NCBI GenBank assembly: GCA_024449915.1
Contig: JAMZAV010000156.1
Coordinates: 124,001 to 188,000 of the forward strand
DNA from: Sweltsa coloradensis
Taxonomy: Eukaryota; Arthropoda; Insecta; Plecoptera; Chloroperlidae
Reading direction: 5' to 3'
Length of the DNA: 64,000 nt
Positions within the stretch are counted from its first letter, which is position 1. Each line of letters starts with the position of its first letter. The notes beneath the pieces were generated by a model. It was given only the letters and a program-made list of their open reading frames with translations. It had not been told where the DNA came from and did no database searches. Of the stretch, positions 22,110-33,028 are shown piece by piece. A program made the position numbers and the translations under genes.

Positions 22110-22325
22110 CACTCTACATATTTCGTCTCGTCGCCATATAAGGCATATCTTGTGATAACGTAATCGCTCCCAGAAGGACGAAACGTGTCATGGATTAAGG
22201 TAACAAACAACTTTAAATTAGCTGCAGTCGTCATCAGCAGGTGAAAAGTTTTGTCGACCCCAGCCCTTGAGGCTGGACTTATGTTCTCTTTGCTTTCCCA
22301 ACCTGTCAACACTTCTCCAATCTAA
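22110..22325 (-). repeat. Dispersed repeat E, reversed copy
   Basis: Reverse complement of 15532-15700: CTCCCAGAAGGACGAAAC, ATTAGCTGCAGT, CATCAGCAGGTGAAAAG, AGCCCTTGAGGCTGG and TTTCCCAACCTGTCAACAC in order. Confidence 0.7.
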
Positions 22326-22342
22326 ACTAATCAATATGATGG

Positions 22343-22440
22343 TGATCATACACCGACAAAGACAGCTCATGTCATGTGTAACATTTGAGACTGATTCGGG
22401 AGGTCGTGGGATCGAATTCCGCCACCGGCAATCCTGCAAT
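22343..22440 (+). mobile_element. SINE-B fragment
   Basis: ACCGACAAAGACAGCTCATG, GATTCGGGAGGTCGTGGGAT, CCGCCACCGGCAATCCTGCA match 28568-28665 and the heads of the SINE-B copies at 27217, 45925 and 46432. The B-box region is GGATCGAATTCC. Confidence 0.6.
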
Positions 22441-22552
22441 AATCTTGCATTCAGAAGTTTAGTTTGTGGCCTTATTTGTTACTATACAATAATTAATATT
22501 AGTATTACAGTATATTACTAAGTGTGAAAAAACCCAACCGGCTGGTTTAGTT

Positions 22553-22645
22553 TATATTGAAGAAGGGTTGACAGGTTGGGAAAGCATAGAGAACATAAAG
22601 CCCAGCCTGAAGGGCTGGGGGAGACAAAACTTCTCACCTTAAAGT
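22553..22645 (+). repeat. Dispersed repeat E, partial copy
   Basis: GAAGGGTTGACAGGTTGGGA to GGGCTGGGGGAGACAAAACT matches 15532-15605 in the same orientation. Confidence 0.7.
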
Positions 22646-23205
22646 TAAGTTATTATAAAGTTGTTTGTTTTGTTTAAATTAAAAAATCAGGTAGGCGGGC
22701 CTACTAATCTCAATGCTTGAAGCAAGGGTTGACATTTGTGCACCTCAAATTAATAGTCTGTAAGAGCTGTAACTTTACCAATGCATCTAGCGATTTGTGG
22801 TGCAACTACTACCTTTCTAGTTTCTGCATTTTACATTTATATGGCACTATGGCTCAACATAATAAGGATATTCTCAAGTCAGACATTTTTTTTACAAGGT
22901 GCAACTTTGCGCTGGTAAATTTTTGTGCATGCCCCTTATGCAAGTAGTAGGTAGGCAAATAAGTGGGTTAAGGTACTATGATATAACTATGTCCCAATGA
23001 GTTTGTATTTGTCAAATTACGCGTTTTTAGTGACTACCACCAACCAAACAAAGCTGTTGAAATCCTCCAAAAAGCAAGTTGGCTACCAGGGACACTACCG
23101 TAGCCTACTTACTTTCTGAAAGATTAGTTCATAGTTGTAATGCCGACCCCAGTTTGTACTTTGTATGAACGTATTTGAAAATATATAGATATATATATAT
23201 ATATA
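22646..23205. other. Intergenic, no gene
   Basis: No gene seen. It ends in a (TA)n stretch at about 23185-23208 at the LINE tail. Confidence 0.5.
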
Positions 23206-24200
23206 TTTTTTTTTTTCTTGTGCAAAGTTGGCCTCTTCAGCCATTCTTCTGTCTTGCTATCCAATATAAGACTGCCTCCTTTTCTATCCTGCTCAGGTCA
23301 TCGGGCAGGGAGTCAATGTCATTCTTGAGGGCGGCGCATCTGAAGAGATGCGCTCTGTCTTGATCTTCTAAATTACAAAGTTTGCAGGTGGCCGGTTTGT
23401 TGGTAATGTTGAAGCGGTGCAGGTGGTGCTGCAAGACGTCGTGACCGGTTACAAGCCGGAAATGGGCGGTGGCCGTCTTCCTCGACCAGTCTTTGTCTGG
23501 CCCTTTTTTGATCTCGGTCCACCAGTTCTTTAGTCGTGAAGTCTCTTCAGGACTGCGATTCTATAACTCTGACGGAGTTGGACCCGGGCGTTTCCAACGG
23601 TAATCGTCTCCGTTGTAAGTGATCGACCCAGTTGAGGTCGATATCATTGCGATATAATCCGTGACAACCGAGTCCGACTCGGTTATATTTGTATAAAATG
23701 GTGGATGATAAGCCTTGGCCTACACGTAAACACAACCAGATTATTAACTTTCTCAAACGAATAACAATAGTATGCTCAAAGAAAACCTACCTCTAGTAAG
23801 GGCCTACCCCTAAAAGTCCCGTGCGTTCCCTTTTTTCATAAAATTATACCATTTAATCCAATTTCTCCCCGATTGGAAATAATACACACATCTATGTCAT
23901 TTCGAATATTTGACAACTGCCTGTGAATCATTTGTTCACATTTGACCGTCCACTGCCATGTAAATCATACCTTTCGACCTCGACGGAGTCGGTCCCGTGA
24001 CAGAGTTGAACCCGTGAAGTTACTGAATAGGGGCCCTGTGGTGTTTCTGAAGATCCTTTTTGTGGTTGACTTGATCTTAGTTTTGACATTCTGGTAGGAG
24101 AGAGGCGCTGCTGGTGGTTGCGGTGCTTTTGTGGCACTTTTGGCCAAGAAGTCTGCCTTTTCATTCCCCATGATCTTGCAGTGGCTGGGGATCCATTGAG

Positions 24201-24232
<32 letters not shown>

Positions 24233-24240
24233 GGGTTGTA
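23206..24240 (-). mobile_element. I-group LINE 3' end, rearranged
   Basis: The - strand carries the closing RNase H motif WIPSHCKIMGNEKADFLAKS (about 24215-24155) followed by a linker to about 23965, and separately QHHLHRFNITNKPATCKLC and YWIARQKNG, ending near 23237. A poly(A)/(TA)n tail lies at 23185-23215. Relative to the related copy at 5640-5873 the two blocks are separated by about 200 extra bases (about 23760-23960) of unclear origin. A CTCCGTCG/CTCCGTCA-type phrase occurs on both sides, suggesting an insertion or duplication. Confidence 0.8.
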
Positions 24241-24740
24241 GCCAACTGGTTCTGTTAACTTAATAAAAGCTTGTTCAGTTTGATAAAATCCAGACTTCAC
24301 GTTGAAGTGCCTTGCATAATGCATTTTCATGTTTTTATATGAAGTAAAAAATTCACATCTCAACATATTATAACAATAGCACCCATGTTAATTCAAAATT
24401 AATTTCTTAAAACAAGTGATAACTGATAATCAATCATAACATTTTGTGCACAAGACTGATGCGATTCTTTACGCTGTGTGAAGTCCCAAGTTTCCTGGTA
24501 ATTTTCACTAGACTAGGGAGGGTACCAATGGCAATAAATAATTGTGTGAGCATATCTTTGAACATTGCATCTCACTTGTCTAACCAGTTACCAACTACTT
24601 GGTATCTACTAATTTCAAAGATTTTGGCGTAACAATTTGGCTATAGCACTGTACATTTCAGCCAACACAACAACAACAACCCTCTTGGCCCCTTGGGCCT
24701 AGGTCAACATGCCATGCGTACCAAACATTCTTAGTATGTC
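24241..24740. other. Intergenic, no gene
   Basis: AT-rich. It is bordered on the left by a (TA)n(GA)n microsatellite at 24205-24232. No gene. Confidence 0.5.
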
Positions 24741-25350
24741 GATGAGTTATTGTTGGATGAGCGTAGCGAGCGAAGCGAAGATTCCATTTCACTACACTGG
24801 AGAAAAAAATCCGGAATGTTTTTTTTTCTTTCTTTCTTTCTGTATTTTTGTCTGTTTGTTAGCACGATTCCGGCAAAACCGATACTCCGATTGCGATGAA
24901 ATTTCATGGAGGCCTTCGAAATCTCTGAACTTAGAACTGCCACGTTTTTGAGCGCAATCGGGAAATTTTTTCTCATAAAAAACACAATTTTACGATTTTT
25001 TTCGATTTTTAAAAACTTTCTTCGACTTATAACACCTAGGCCTACATGCTTTAACCGATTGTAATGATTTTTTCACAGAACCTTAATTTCATGAATTAAG
25101 ATATTCGTGCGAAATTTGAGCGTAATCGAAAAATTATTTCTCATGAAAATCGAAATTTTACGGGTTTTTTCTTTTTTAAAGCAATTCTTTGACTTATTAC
25201 ACCTACATGCTTTATCCTATTGTAATTATTTTTTCACAGAACCTTAATTTCATGAATTAATATATTCGTGTTAAATTTGAGCGCAATCGAATATTTATTT
25301 CTTATGAAAATTGCAATTTTACGATTTGTTTCTTTGTTAAAAATTACGAT
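24741..25350 (+). repeat. Helitron-associated repeat with about 165-bp tandem units
   Basis: It starts GTTGGATGAGCGTAGCGAGC, the same start phrase as the Helitron-like copies. Then come three diverged units of about 165 bp (about 24860-25020, 25021-25190, 25191-25345). Each has a TTGTAATGATTTTTTCACAG phrase or its relative, an ATTTGAGCGTAATCGAAAAA phrase and an AAATTTTACG phrase. The same units appear reversed at 55310-55790. No coding capacity. Confidence 0.6.
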
Positions 25351-27216
25351 TAAGAATGCGCCGGCAAGGCTCTAGGTTATCTTGAGTAACGTACAGATAG
25401 CGCTGTTTGTCGTCTCGTATCCATGGCAACGCAGACGCTTGTGTGCTGAGTGTGTGTGTGTGTGTGCGTGCTGTGTGTGAGTGAGGCAGTGACGCAGCGA
25501 TGCAGCCGGCCCGCGACCTTGGGCCGACACATTATGTCGAGTCGAGACAATATTGAAAATGATTCGGCTAGCGAGCTGGAGAGTGGCGAACGGACTAGCA
25601 CTGATTTTCTGACGTTTTATTTGCACTGGGTATTTAGCAGCTATAATAACATTGAGGAATGTTGTATACTCAATGATAATAATGATCAAGAGGCAAGTCA
25701 GAATTAGGAATTTAGCAAAATGTTCTGAATATACATCCATTAATACACTCAAACACAACTTTTTGTACTGCATGTACAAAAGCTCAAGTGTGAAGAAAAT
25801 TTCCGTCCTACCCTTGATTGATTTATTTTTACCCAGGATGTGATTGTGAATGGTATAAAATCAATAGTATTATTTAAAATTTTAGACATACCAGATAAGA
25901 AAATATTAATTTCTATTTCAATAACTATAGTAGGCCTACAACTAGTATGGTTATGACGTTTCCTTCGGGAATCCTTCATTTCTATAACTGTAACTAAGGT
26001 ATGCGACGTTTTCGTCCTACCCTTGATGTACTTCTGCCTCTGTTAAAATATGTAATTGCCGATATAAATGCATATTATTTAGCGGGTTAAGAGAAGGCCT
26101 TGCTTTCTTGATTTCTTTGCTCGTTTCGGTTGTTGAAAGAGTATCTTGGCCACAGATGCTGCAACTTGTGCAAGGACGATGTTATGTACGTGGATTCTTT
26201 GATCTCACCGAGCACGAGCCTCTTTGCAAATTGCGCTTCAATAAGCTCGGGCAATAACATTCCATATAAAACCTACAAATGCAAATTTCCGTTGCTTTCA
26301 TGGGCGTCGGAAGGGGGGAACGGCAAACGGGGTTATCCCCCCCCCCCTCTCCTGGATGTGAGGGAAAATTATAAATTTTGCACAAGAGTAAATGTTTCAT
26401 TTTAATTTATTCATAAAATATTTTAATAACCCAAAACCTATATTAACAACCCAAAATCTGATTAAAAGTGGTGGAAAAAACGCACTGCGGTGCCATTTGA
26501 GGTGTTCTATCGTTCACGGACCCTCCTCACACCAGGATGAATGTGTTTGAATTAAAAAATTTCATAACCTATTTTAGCAAAACAAATTTGGTTAAATATT
26601 TTTGAAAAAAACACCCTGCGGGGCTATTTGGGAGTATTCTGTCGTCAAAATTCCAGACGAAGATTGAAACGTTTCGTTCAACCAATTTTCATCTACTTTT
26701 TCCAATTTCCTGCAGTATAAATAATTATAGTGAGGGAAAGGAAAGTGTCGTACAAAGGGGTGGGGACGTTGGATTCAGTTGTTTTTAATTGGTTTCTACT
26801 TTCTTTGGCAATAGATAAGTAAATAAACTTTATCAAATCAGTGTTAGCCTAGTCATCACTACTCATGGATTCGTTCATAAATCCAACAGTTTGATACAAA
26901 CTAGACAGACTGCCTACATTATTGTTCCGATTTATACACAAGGAATAGATTTAGAACGTACCCTAGTGTCCCTGTGTCCCTAGTCAGTTATTTTTATTGT
27001 GGCTGACTAGTCTCGCGACGGGACAAGATAGCCAGCGTCGTTATAATATATCCATTATCCATAATATACCTAAAAATCATAAGACTGGGTTTCATCTATA
27101 ATTGCTATTTCAATTGTTAAATGCGTGTTATTTTCCCATAAAACATAAAAAAATCGTTAGCAACAAGAGGCACTCGTTATCGCCATCGATATTTTCTTAT
27201 AGCGAGGTCACTGGAA
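25351..27216. other. Intergenic, no confirmed gene
   Basis: A (TG)n run at 25450-25470 and GC-rich sequence to 25530. A C-run at 26338-26350, near GGGCGTCGGAAGGGG, resembles the interior of hAT-like elements but no matching end was found. No gene is supported. Confidence 0.45.
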
Positions 27217-27465
27217 ATACCGACAGTGTTGGTTCGAGCGCTAAGCGCTTCCCGGGTTCGAATCCCGTCGTGACCGGAAATCCTGACTGACGGTTGTTCC
27301 GAGGTTTACCTCGGTCGTTAATGCGAAAGGAAGGGATTGGTCCTCTTAAACAGCCCTCGTATATATCCCTTCTTTATAGTTGTCCTGTCCGCATCAACAT
27401 AGGCCTACCTAGTACCTAGTATACCTAAAGAGGGGCATTCATTGCACCATAAAACATGTTCTATA
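27217..27465 (+). mobile_element. SINE-B copy
   Basis: CCGACAGTGTTGGTTCGAGC, CCCGGGTTCGAATCCCG (B box), TGACCGGAAATCCTGAC, a hairpin TCCGAGGTTTACCTCGG, TCGTTAATGCGA and CTTAAACAGCCCTCG match 45925-46175 and 46432-46665 in order. A tRNA-like head with an unrelated body marks it as a Pol III SINE. Confidence 0.75.
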
Positions 27466-27515
27466 CTTAATGCTAAAACAGATTTAATTCCCAGGGTGAA
27501 ATATTAAAATGAAAA

Positions 27516-27799
27516 CTAGATAAACGCCAAAGTCGTTGTTAAACGAGTGAGTGACCATGTGTTGAGTACCCGGTAACATTCCCTTTCTTTATTCTTCCCC
27601 CTACATAAGGCATCCCTCACCTATCATTGACTAGAGTGGCGCGATTATGGCATTTTAATTGACTTCCACTTATACCAAGTAAACTTCAAACCCTATTATT
27701 TATACCATAATATAATAATCAAACTTAAATGCAAATGTTCCCGGGTTCTCAACACATGACTCGCTCACTCGTCTAACAACGACTTTGGCGTTTTTCTAG
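27516..27799. mobile_element. Palindromic element with two outward Helitron-like 3' ends
   Basis: The right end reads CTCACTCGTCTAACAACG, ACTTTGGCGTTTTTCTAG and is followed by T. The left end, reversed, reads CACTCACTCGTTTAACAACG, ACTTTGGCGTTTATCTAG and is also followed by T. The arms are about 65 bases each, including a shared CTCAACACATG. The inner 150 bases are AT-rich and not repeated. The same 3' end occurs singly at 34508-34550. Confidence 0.65.
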
Positions 27800-27900
27800 T
27801 CTAGTTGGCTAAGGCACCCTCATACCCGAAATGTGGGAGACCTGGGTTCAATTCCCTGATCGAGAAAGATTTTGTAATTTCTGGATTGTATTTTAAAAAT
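27800..27900 (+). mobile_element. SINE-A copy directly after the palindromic element
   Basis: TCTAGTTGGCTAAGGCACCC, GGGAGACCTGGGTTCAATTC and TAATTTCTGGATTGTAT match the SINE-A head at 18128. It starts at or within one base of the CTAG end, so the palindromic element may have inserted at the SINE's A-box end. Confidence 0.65.
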
Positions 27901-28251
27901 TATTAAGCATGTTTTGAAATGCATATAACGCAGTGTAGTCTATCATCAGTGACAATGCTATGGAAAACTTAGCCAGTACAAAAAAAGTGTGAATATTGCA
28001 AGGTTTACTCAATCTCCGAGCGAAATTTGGGGGTACCTTGGGCGTGCAAGATTCGATACACCTTGGGCACTGCATTCCACGGCCAGAAAAATAACAAATA
28101 ACAAATATTTTTTCAAGAACAAAACCATTGTCGTTAAAATAATTCGTACACATTCCTGGCCTTTTTTCAATTTATTATTTCTTGTAGGTTTAAATCGCAA
28201 TTGATCTAGCTGATTTTGTCAGCAGTGTTAAGTAAAATCGTTCGTTAAAGT
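27901..28251. other. Intergenic, no gene
   Basis: No gene seen. Confidence 0.5.
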
Positions 28252-28350
28252 GGTTCGAATCCCGGTTGGGGCGGACATTTTTAATTTCTGGATTGTAGTA
28301 AATAATATCAATTACACCTACGGGAGTGTTTCCCGACTAACCAAATCGAG
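28252..28350 (+). mobile_element. SINE-A copy (B box and tail)
   Basis: GGTTCGAATCCCGGTTGGGG is an intact B box, followed by TTTCTGGATTGTAGTAAATA and ACACCTACGGGAGTGTTTCC, CGACTAACC. The A-box half is missing. Downstream (28370-28500) lies another TE-like phrase, TTCGACGTACAGACACACAC, of unknown family. Confidence 0.65.
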
Positions 28351-28567
28351 AAACTCGTACCGAATGTCTGTTTAAAATTTCAGCGCAATCTATTCAGCAA
28401 TTCGGCTGATTTTCGACGTACAGACACACACATGTACAGAATTACGGAAGTGCCGATTTTCTTGAATGGTAGCTCCGCTCCCTCGTCTAATTACTCAAAA
28501 TTATTTTCATCATTTGCTCAAAAGCCGCATCTTCAGGCTTCGGGGATAGGTGCCAGGTTCAATGCTT

Positions 28568-28665
28568 GGCATACCGACAAAGATAGCTCATGCGTAGCGT
28601 GAGACCCGATTCGGGAGGTCACGGGTTCGAATCCAGCTACCAGCAATCCTTACTGAATGCAAAGT
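28568..28665 (+). mobile_element. SINE-B fragment
   Basis: ATACCGACAAAGATAGCTCA, GATTCGGGAGGTCACGGGTT and CCAGCTACCAGCAATCC match 22343-22440. Confidence 0.6.
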
Positions 28666-29799
28666 TTGAGTCTTCTAATAATCCCATGAACATTTGCTTA
28701 ACAATTACTCTCATAAATTAGTTTGTAACCTAAAGAGGGTCACACTGGGTGAACCTGATGTTAACCGTACAACGGGAATCTTTGCGAAAAACGTATTTTT
28801 AAGCTTAGAGCATATTTTGTGGTACTCACTCGACTGCCGTGCGGTGTATAATACAATGGAGTTTCAGATAATATGTTTGCAATTAATATTGTCGAAAAAA
28901 TAGCCTGCTTAGTGGTCAGGAGCCTAAAGAGGGACACATTATGAAATCTAGTTGGCTTTCTGTTCCAAAACAGAGAACCTAAGTACCAAGTGAAACAACA
29001 AAATTCTAAAATAGGCATAACTGTCAGAAGTCTGGTATTGCAAGGTATCAGATTCACAGTATGTGCTAGGGAAATCTTTTGACATAATATCTTAAATTTA
29101 AATACCTAAGCTATATGTTTTGCTTATATGTGTCACTTAGACTTAGAGTAATCATGCTTAATTAAACAAACTATAATTATATAATAACGTATTTTTTAAT
29201 TTGTGTCAAACAACAAATAAACACAGCACATACACAATATAAATACACACACATACGTGAACATGATTGAAATAATAAAAACATTGTGTGGACAGCTAGA
29301 TGTATCGATAACGTGCTTTTTCAACGCTTCTGTAACGGTAACGGATGTAAGTGAACAAGCAACAAACACTCGAGTAGTAAGGACACAAGTTCCAAGGTCA
29401 GAGCCTACACGTACACGGGCAACGTTTGGATGTTCGCCGCGTCACTACCTATAGCTCCGCCTCTCGCGGCCGAGAGCTCTGGCGCTACGCTTGCGACATT
29501 TTATCTGCAGGGGCAAGCGGTATAGACTAGCCCGCCGAACACTAAACGCCCTTTATTCTAGAAAGCGTAGTTTTAGAGATAAAAATCTACAAAAAAACTA
29601 CGTTTCATATGAGAAGGTTTTGTAGGAATGCATCATATCCAAATTTGTATATCTAATCTAAAAAACTGCATTTTATTAAATATGCTTTGGTAAAAAATTA
29701 AAATTAAAAATCGAATATGATAGAAACATCAATTGGTTCTTTATTGACATAACGCAAAAAAAATTATCTGATTATGTAAAGAATTGTGGATTTGACAGC
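28666..29799. other. Intergenic, no gene
   Basis: AT-rich apart from a CpG-rich segment at about 29390-29560 with no reading frame I can assign. Confidence 0.5.
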
Positions 29800-30005
29800 C
29801 AATAAACGAAAGCTCTGTATCGCCGGACCCCTCTTAATTAAAAAAATTAAGTTATTTTTTTTATTTAATTTAATTTAATTAAAAAAAATCTTCGACTAAG
29901 TAATGATTTTTTCACAGAACAACAGAAAATCCGCGTAACACATGGCAGCTCAATGCACCAATTACGCTCATCCAACAACGCGGCGGGACTTAAGCGTTTT
30001 CCTAG
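29800..30005 (+). mobile_element. Helitron-like 3' end beside the SLC52 3' end
   Basis: CCGCGTAACACATGGCAGC, CACCAATTACGCTCATCCAA and CAACGCGGCGGGACTTAAGC lead to GTTTTCCTAG, followed by T. It is the same end, in the same wording, as the reversed copy at 55210-55270. It terminates 56 bases from the stop codon of the - strand riboflavin transporter, so the 3' UTR of that gene must run into it. Confidence 0.65.
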
Positions 30006-30061
30006 TTATTGATCACACTGCTTCACAGCCAGGAGTTCTGTTTTGATGGAGGCACTCGGTG

Positions 30062-30259
30062 CTACTGGCAAGGGTAATATTGTGTGAAGATGCTGGCGTA
30101 GTTGACGAGGAAGAACGTTACGAGCGCTCCGACAGCAGAACCTATCTGTTGAAGGGCTCCGTACCAGAACAACCCTTGTCCACCCTGGCGTCGATACAGG
30201 GAGGCAATAGACATCTTTACGAACGATATCAAGCCAGTATTCAATATCCAGCACAGTAC
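30062..30259 (-). CDS. Riboflavin transporter (SLC52), last exon, gene 1
   Basis: This is the second coding exon of the - strand transporter. The acceptor ATTTCAG lies just above 30259. The exon reads VLCWILNTGLISFVKMSIAS, then LYRRQGGQGLFWYGALQQIG and two hydrophobic C-terminal helices, stopping with TAG at 30064-30062. It has 66 codons including the stop, exactly like the last exon of gene 2 (39371-39568). The splice is phase 0 with the exon ending at 30558. The LNTGL..FVKM and RRQGG phrases are conserved in the SLC52 C-terminus. Confidence 0.95.
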   Translation of the reverse strand, partial: VLCWILNTGLISFVKMSIASLYRRQGGQGLFWYGALQQIGSAVGALVTFFLVNYASIFTQYYPCQ

Positions 30260-30557
30260 CTGAAATGATAAACATAGATTGATAACTCAATTGGCTCGAC
30301 ATATTTTGTAAATTACTAGACGCATATCAATTTAGTTCATGGGTATGACAATATTAATAACACTGAAAGTAAAGTTTAATTTCTTGTTTTCAAAAAGTGA
30401 TAAAACTCAAATCACACGACAAAATCGCAAGAAACCAAAAGGCCCACCTACAACGAAATGCATTTTTTGTTCTTTATATTTGTAGTTTATACTTTTAGGC
30501 CTATTTTATATCTAGAATTGAACTGGAAGTAGGCTACTAGAAATGACCGGTACTTAC

Positions 30558-31748
30558 AATAATAGCTTCTCCAATCGCAGTGTTGACCATGGGTGGCGCC
30601 GGACTTGTCAGCGCTGTGGCAAGAATGTAGCCCGACATCACTGTGCTCAGCGATGTAAGTACGGAGATATTTACCACAGATGATACGGGGAGGAAGAACG
30701 CTATGAAACAGGCCGCAGGGTTGGCCATGCTGCCGAGAGTGGCCGACAGGTGGTACACGACGTTACCGTAGGGTAAACACGAATACGACTGAATGCTTGG
30801 AAAGACTCCGTTTCCTAGGCTACACACCCACGATATTATAAATAATAAATAGATGTTGAGAGAAGTGGAAAATGTTTCGTCGTCTTTTGTAGATGTAGGA
30901 ACAGTTACGATATCTGCGTTACTCGAACGATGCTTATCCTCCATTTTAAGATCCGGAGCTATCGAACTGTCCGGTGTGGCACTCGATGTAGTTTGAACTG
31001 TCGTGTTGTGTTGATTTTTATCTGTCACTGTCAGTAACTGTCTCGTTACCTGTTCATTCTTTGACGTTTGTAAATAGTTCAATAAGAAAAAGCAAACGGT
31101 ACTGACGGCCGATACGCTAAAGAGAAAGAAGAAGTAAATCTGCGTTGAAAAGTTCGGTAGGCGGGTGTGCGACACCAATGATGTCGAGCCATCGGGCTGT
31201 GTCTGGTTGACGCACGTGGGATTACCCCCCACCCCCTGCACCAACGCAACAACGCTAGGCAGGAACCCGCTCAGGCCCTCGCCCACAAAGTACGATATGA
31301 GGTAGATCTCGCGGAAGTTGCCCATGTACGGTATGAATAGAACCGAACTCGTGCAGCCGACCAATGATATGAAGAAGACGAGAGAGAAAAGTGCTGTGCT
31401 TCTCTCTTCTCCGTAGACGGTGGTAGTTTTTTGGTAGAAGAACGCCATCAAGAGTAGAGCCGCTGTGCCTATCGTTAAAACACCGTAGATGATCGTGCTG
31501 TCCCTTATCTTCCCCGGACATGTTTTGTGCAACACGGCGTAGAGTATAGGGCCGATATTAGCGACCTGGACGATAACGGAAAGGTACGACGGTAGATTCC
31601 AGCCTTCCGGTTGCGTCTGGACTAACAGCGGAAGCTGTACGAACAAGCCATTGATGGCGATCCACGCACTGATACCGAACCAAATAGTGAGGACATCGAC
31701 CAATATCTTGCGATCGCTTCGAAACCACCGACGACAGAAGATCGACAT
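30558..31748 (-). CDS. Riboflavin transporter (SLC52A2/A3-like), first coding exon, gene 1
   Basis: It encodes a plasma-membrane riboflavin transporter of the SLC52 family (about 462 aa when spliced; family usually 445-470 aa, 11 membrane segments). I take the ATG at 31748 (MSIFCRRWF) as the start, because just upstream there is a poly-pyrimidine stretch and AG (near 31808) that looks like a splice acceptor; the frame stays open to 31820. Visible landmarks are AWIAINGLFVQLPLLVQTQP, EGWNLPSYLSV, PYMGNFREIYLISYFVGEGL, GNPTC, a polar loop of about 80 residues, then GNGVFPSIQSYSCLPYGN and YHLSATLGSMANPAACF. The donor is GTAAGT at 30557-30552. It is divergent from gene 2 and more GC-rich. The loop is unrelated in sequence to that of gene 2. 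Confidence 0.95.
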
Positions 31749-32712
31749 TTTGCCTTGTTGATTAGGCAGAGTGGAGATCAGTGGTGTATTTTCACATACT
31801 GCAACCCTAAAAAAAATCAAGTATTACCTAATTAAGTTAGTGCTGCAACTGCAAACCATTGATTCTCACATTAGGTACCTAGGCCCTATCATTTCGATGC
31901 TAGTTTAGTACAAGACAAAAATAAAACAATAAAACTGGATTCAGAAAGTCATTTAAAATTATAATTGTTTTGTTCATTTAGGTGTCTAGAGGCATTTAGA
32001 AAAATTATTACTACCTAGTTGTTAAACATTTAAAGGACTTGGCAGGCTCGTAGTAGAGATGGGCCGATACTTGCCCTCCATAGAGGTGAGAATTGTAGAC
32101 CTACAAAGAATAAGGTAGGGCTTACATAGTAAATAGAGATGTCGATAGCCCACACATACATATTTTTTGTACTTGGTTACAGTAGCCTACTTGGTTAATA
32201 TTTTTTCGGTGATTGTGCCGATTAGTGTTGTAAAAGAGATTAGCCTACGTATTACAAAATGGTGTTATCCAATACTGTAAGGCATTGATTGGTAAACATG
32301 AATATTTGTAGGCCCTACAGTGTTGTCTTTGTGCCTAAAGTATTACTAATAGGCCTAGTAAAAGAATCTCGAGATCCGCACAACTCGCCACAACTAGAGA
32401 CGTTTGAGCTACGTGGTGCCATACTGTCCATATTGGATGTGTTGGAAATTACTAGGCATAGTCACCTACGTGAGAGCAAAAGATGTTTCGCATAGCTACA
32501 AGGAATTCCATCTTCCCGCCACGCAACAAGGTTGGTAGGCCTAATGTTTGTACCTAACTAGGATGGTTCAAAGTGGAATTGTGCAACTTTGATACATCAC
32601 GCAAACTCAAGGTGGTGAAACTGGGATCCTGCGTAAAAACAAGTTTTCTTCTTGCGATGGCAATTGTTTAAAGTTGTTAAAACTACGCAATATGTTTATT
32701 CAATTGCAAAGA
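31749..32712. other. 5' flank of transporter gene 1, no gene
   Basis: The first 60-70 bases are probably 5' UTR up to an acceptor near 31808. The remainder is AT-rich with several TAGGCCTA octamers. A promoter could not be identified. Confidence 0.45.
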
Positions 32713-33028
32713 ATTAAGGATCGTTTACAATCACTTAACAACATGTTATTAAAAAATAACGTAAGAAAGTTGAAACCCTTAGAAACAGTGGAGTAGTTTA
32801 CATTCACTTAACAAGTAAGCAACGCAACACACGTAACGTATGAAGAAGTTGACCCAATCTCAACTTTACTGTATGTTGCATTAGGTAATTTATTCTTGAT
32901 TTAGCCAATCACAGCCTGTTTCAGAGTGTCTACCCTTGTTGTGTTGTTATGTGATTGTAAACACCACATTAATTTTACCGTACGTTACGTTATTTTTTAA
33001 CGTATTGTTATGTGATTGTAAACGAGGC
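32713..33028. mobile_element. MITE with about 42-bp inverted repeats
   Basis: TCGTTTACAATCACTTAACA at 32714 continuing to TTAAAAAATAACGTAA pairs with the reverse of 32985-33027, TCGTTTACAATCACATAACA. A TTA sits outside both ends, as in PIF/Harbinger-type elements, though the first bases of the ends differ. An internal TTTACATTCACTTAACAAG at about 32799 repeats part of the end. No coding capacity. Confidence 0.65.

Noticed and set aside
25440..25480. CRISPR-like or other regular repeat array
   Set aside because: A simple (TG)n microsatellite in a eukaryotic genome; no spacers.
26128..26253. + strand frame VVERVSWPQMLQLVQGRCYV... that looks coding
   Set aside because: Only 42 codons, no convincing splice sites and no recognised family; kept as a weak possibility only.
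27210..27290. Possible tRNA gene (GGTTCGAATCCCG B box)
   Set aside because: The head does not fold into a full tRNA cloverleaf by eye and the sequence continues into a body shared with 45925 and 46432, so it is SINE-B.
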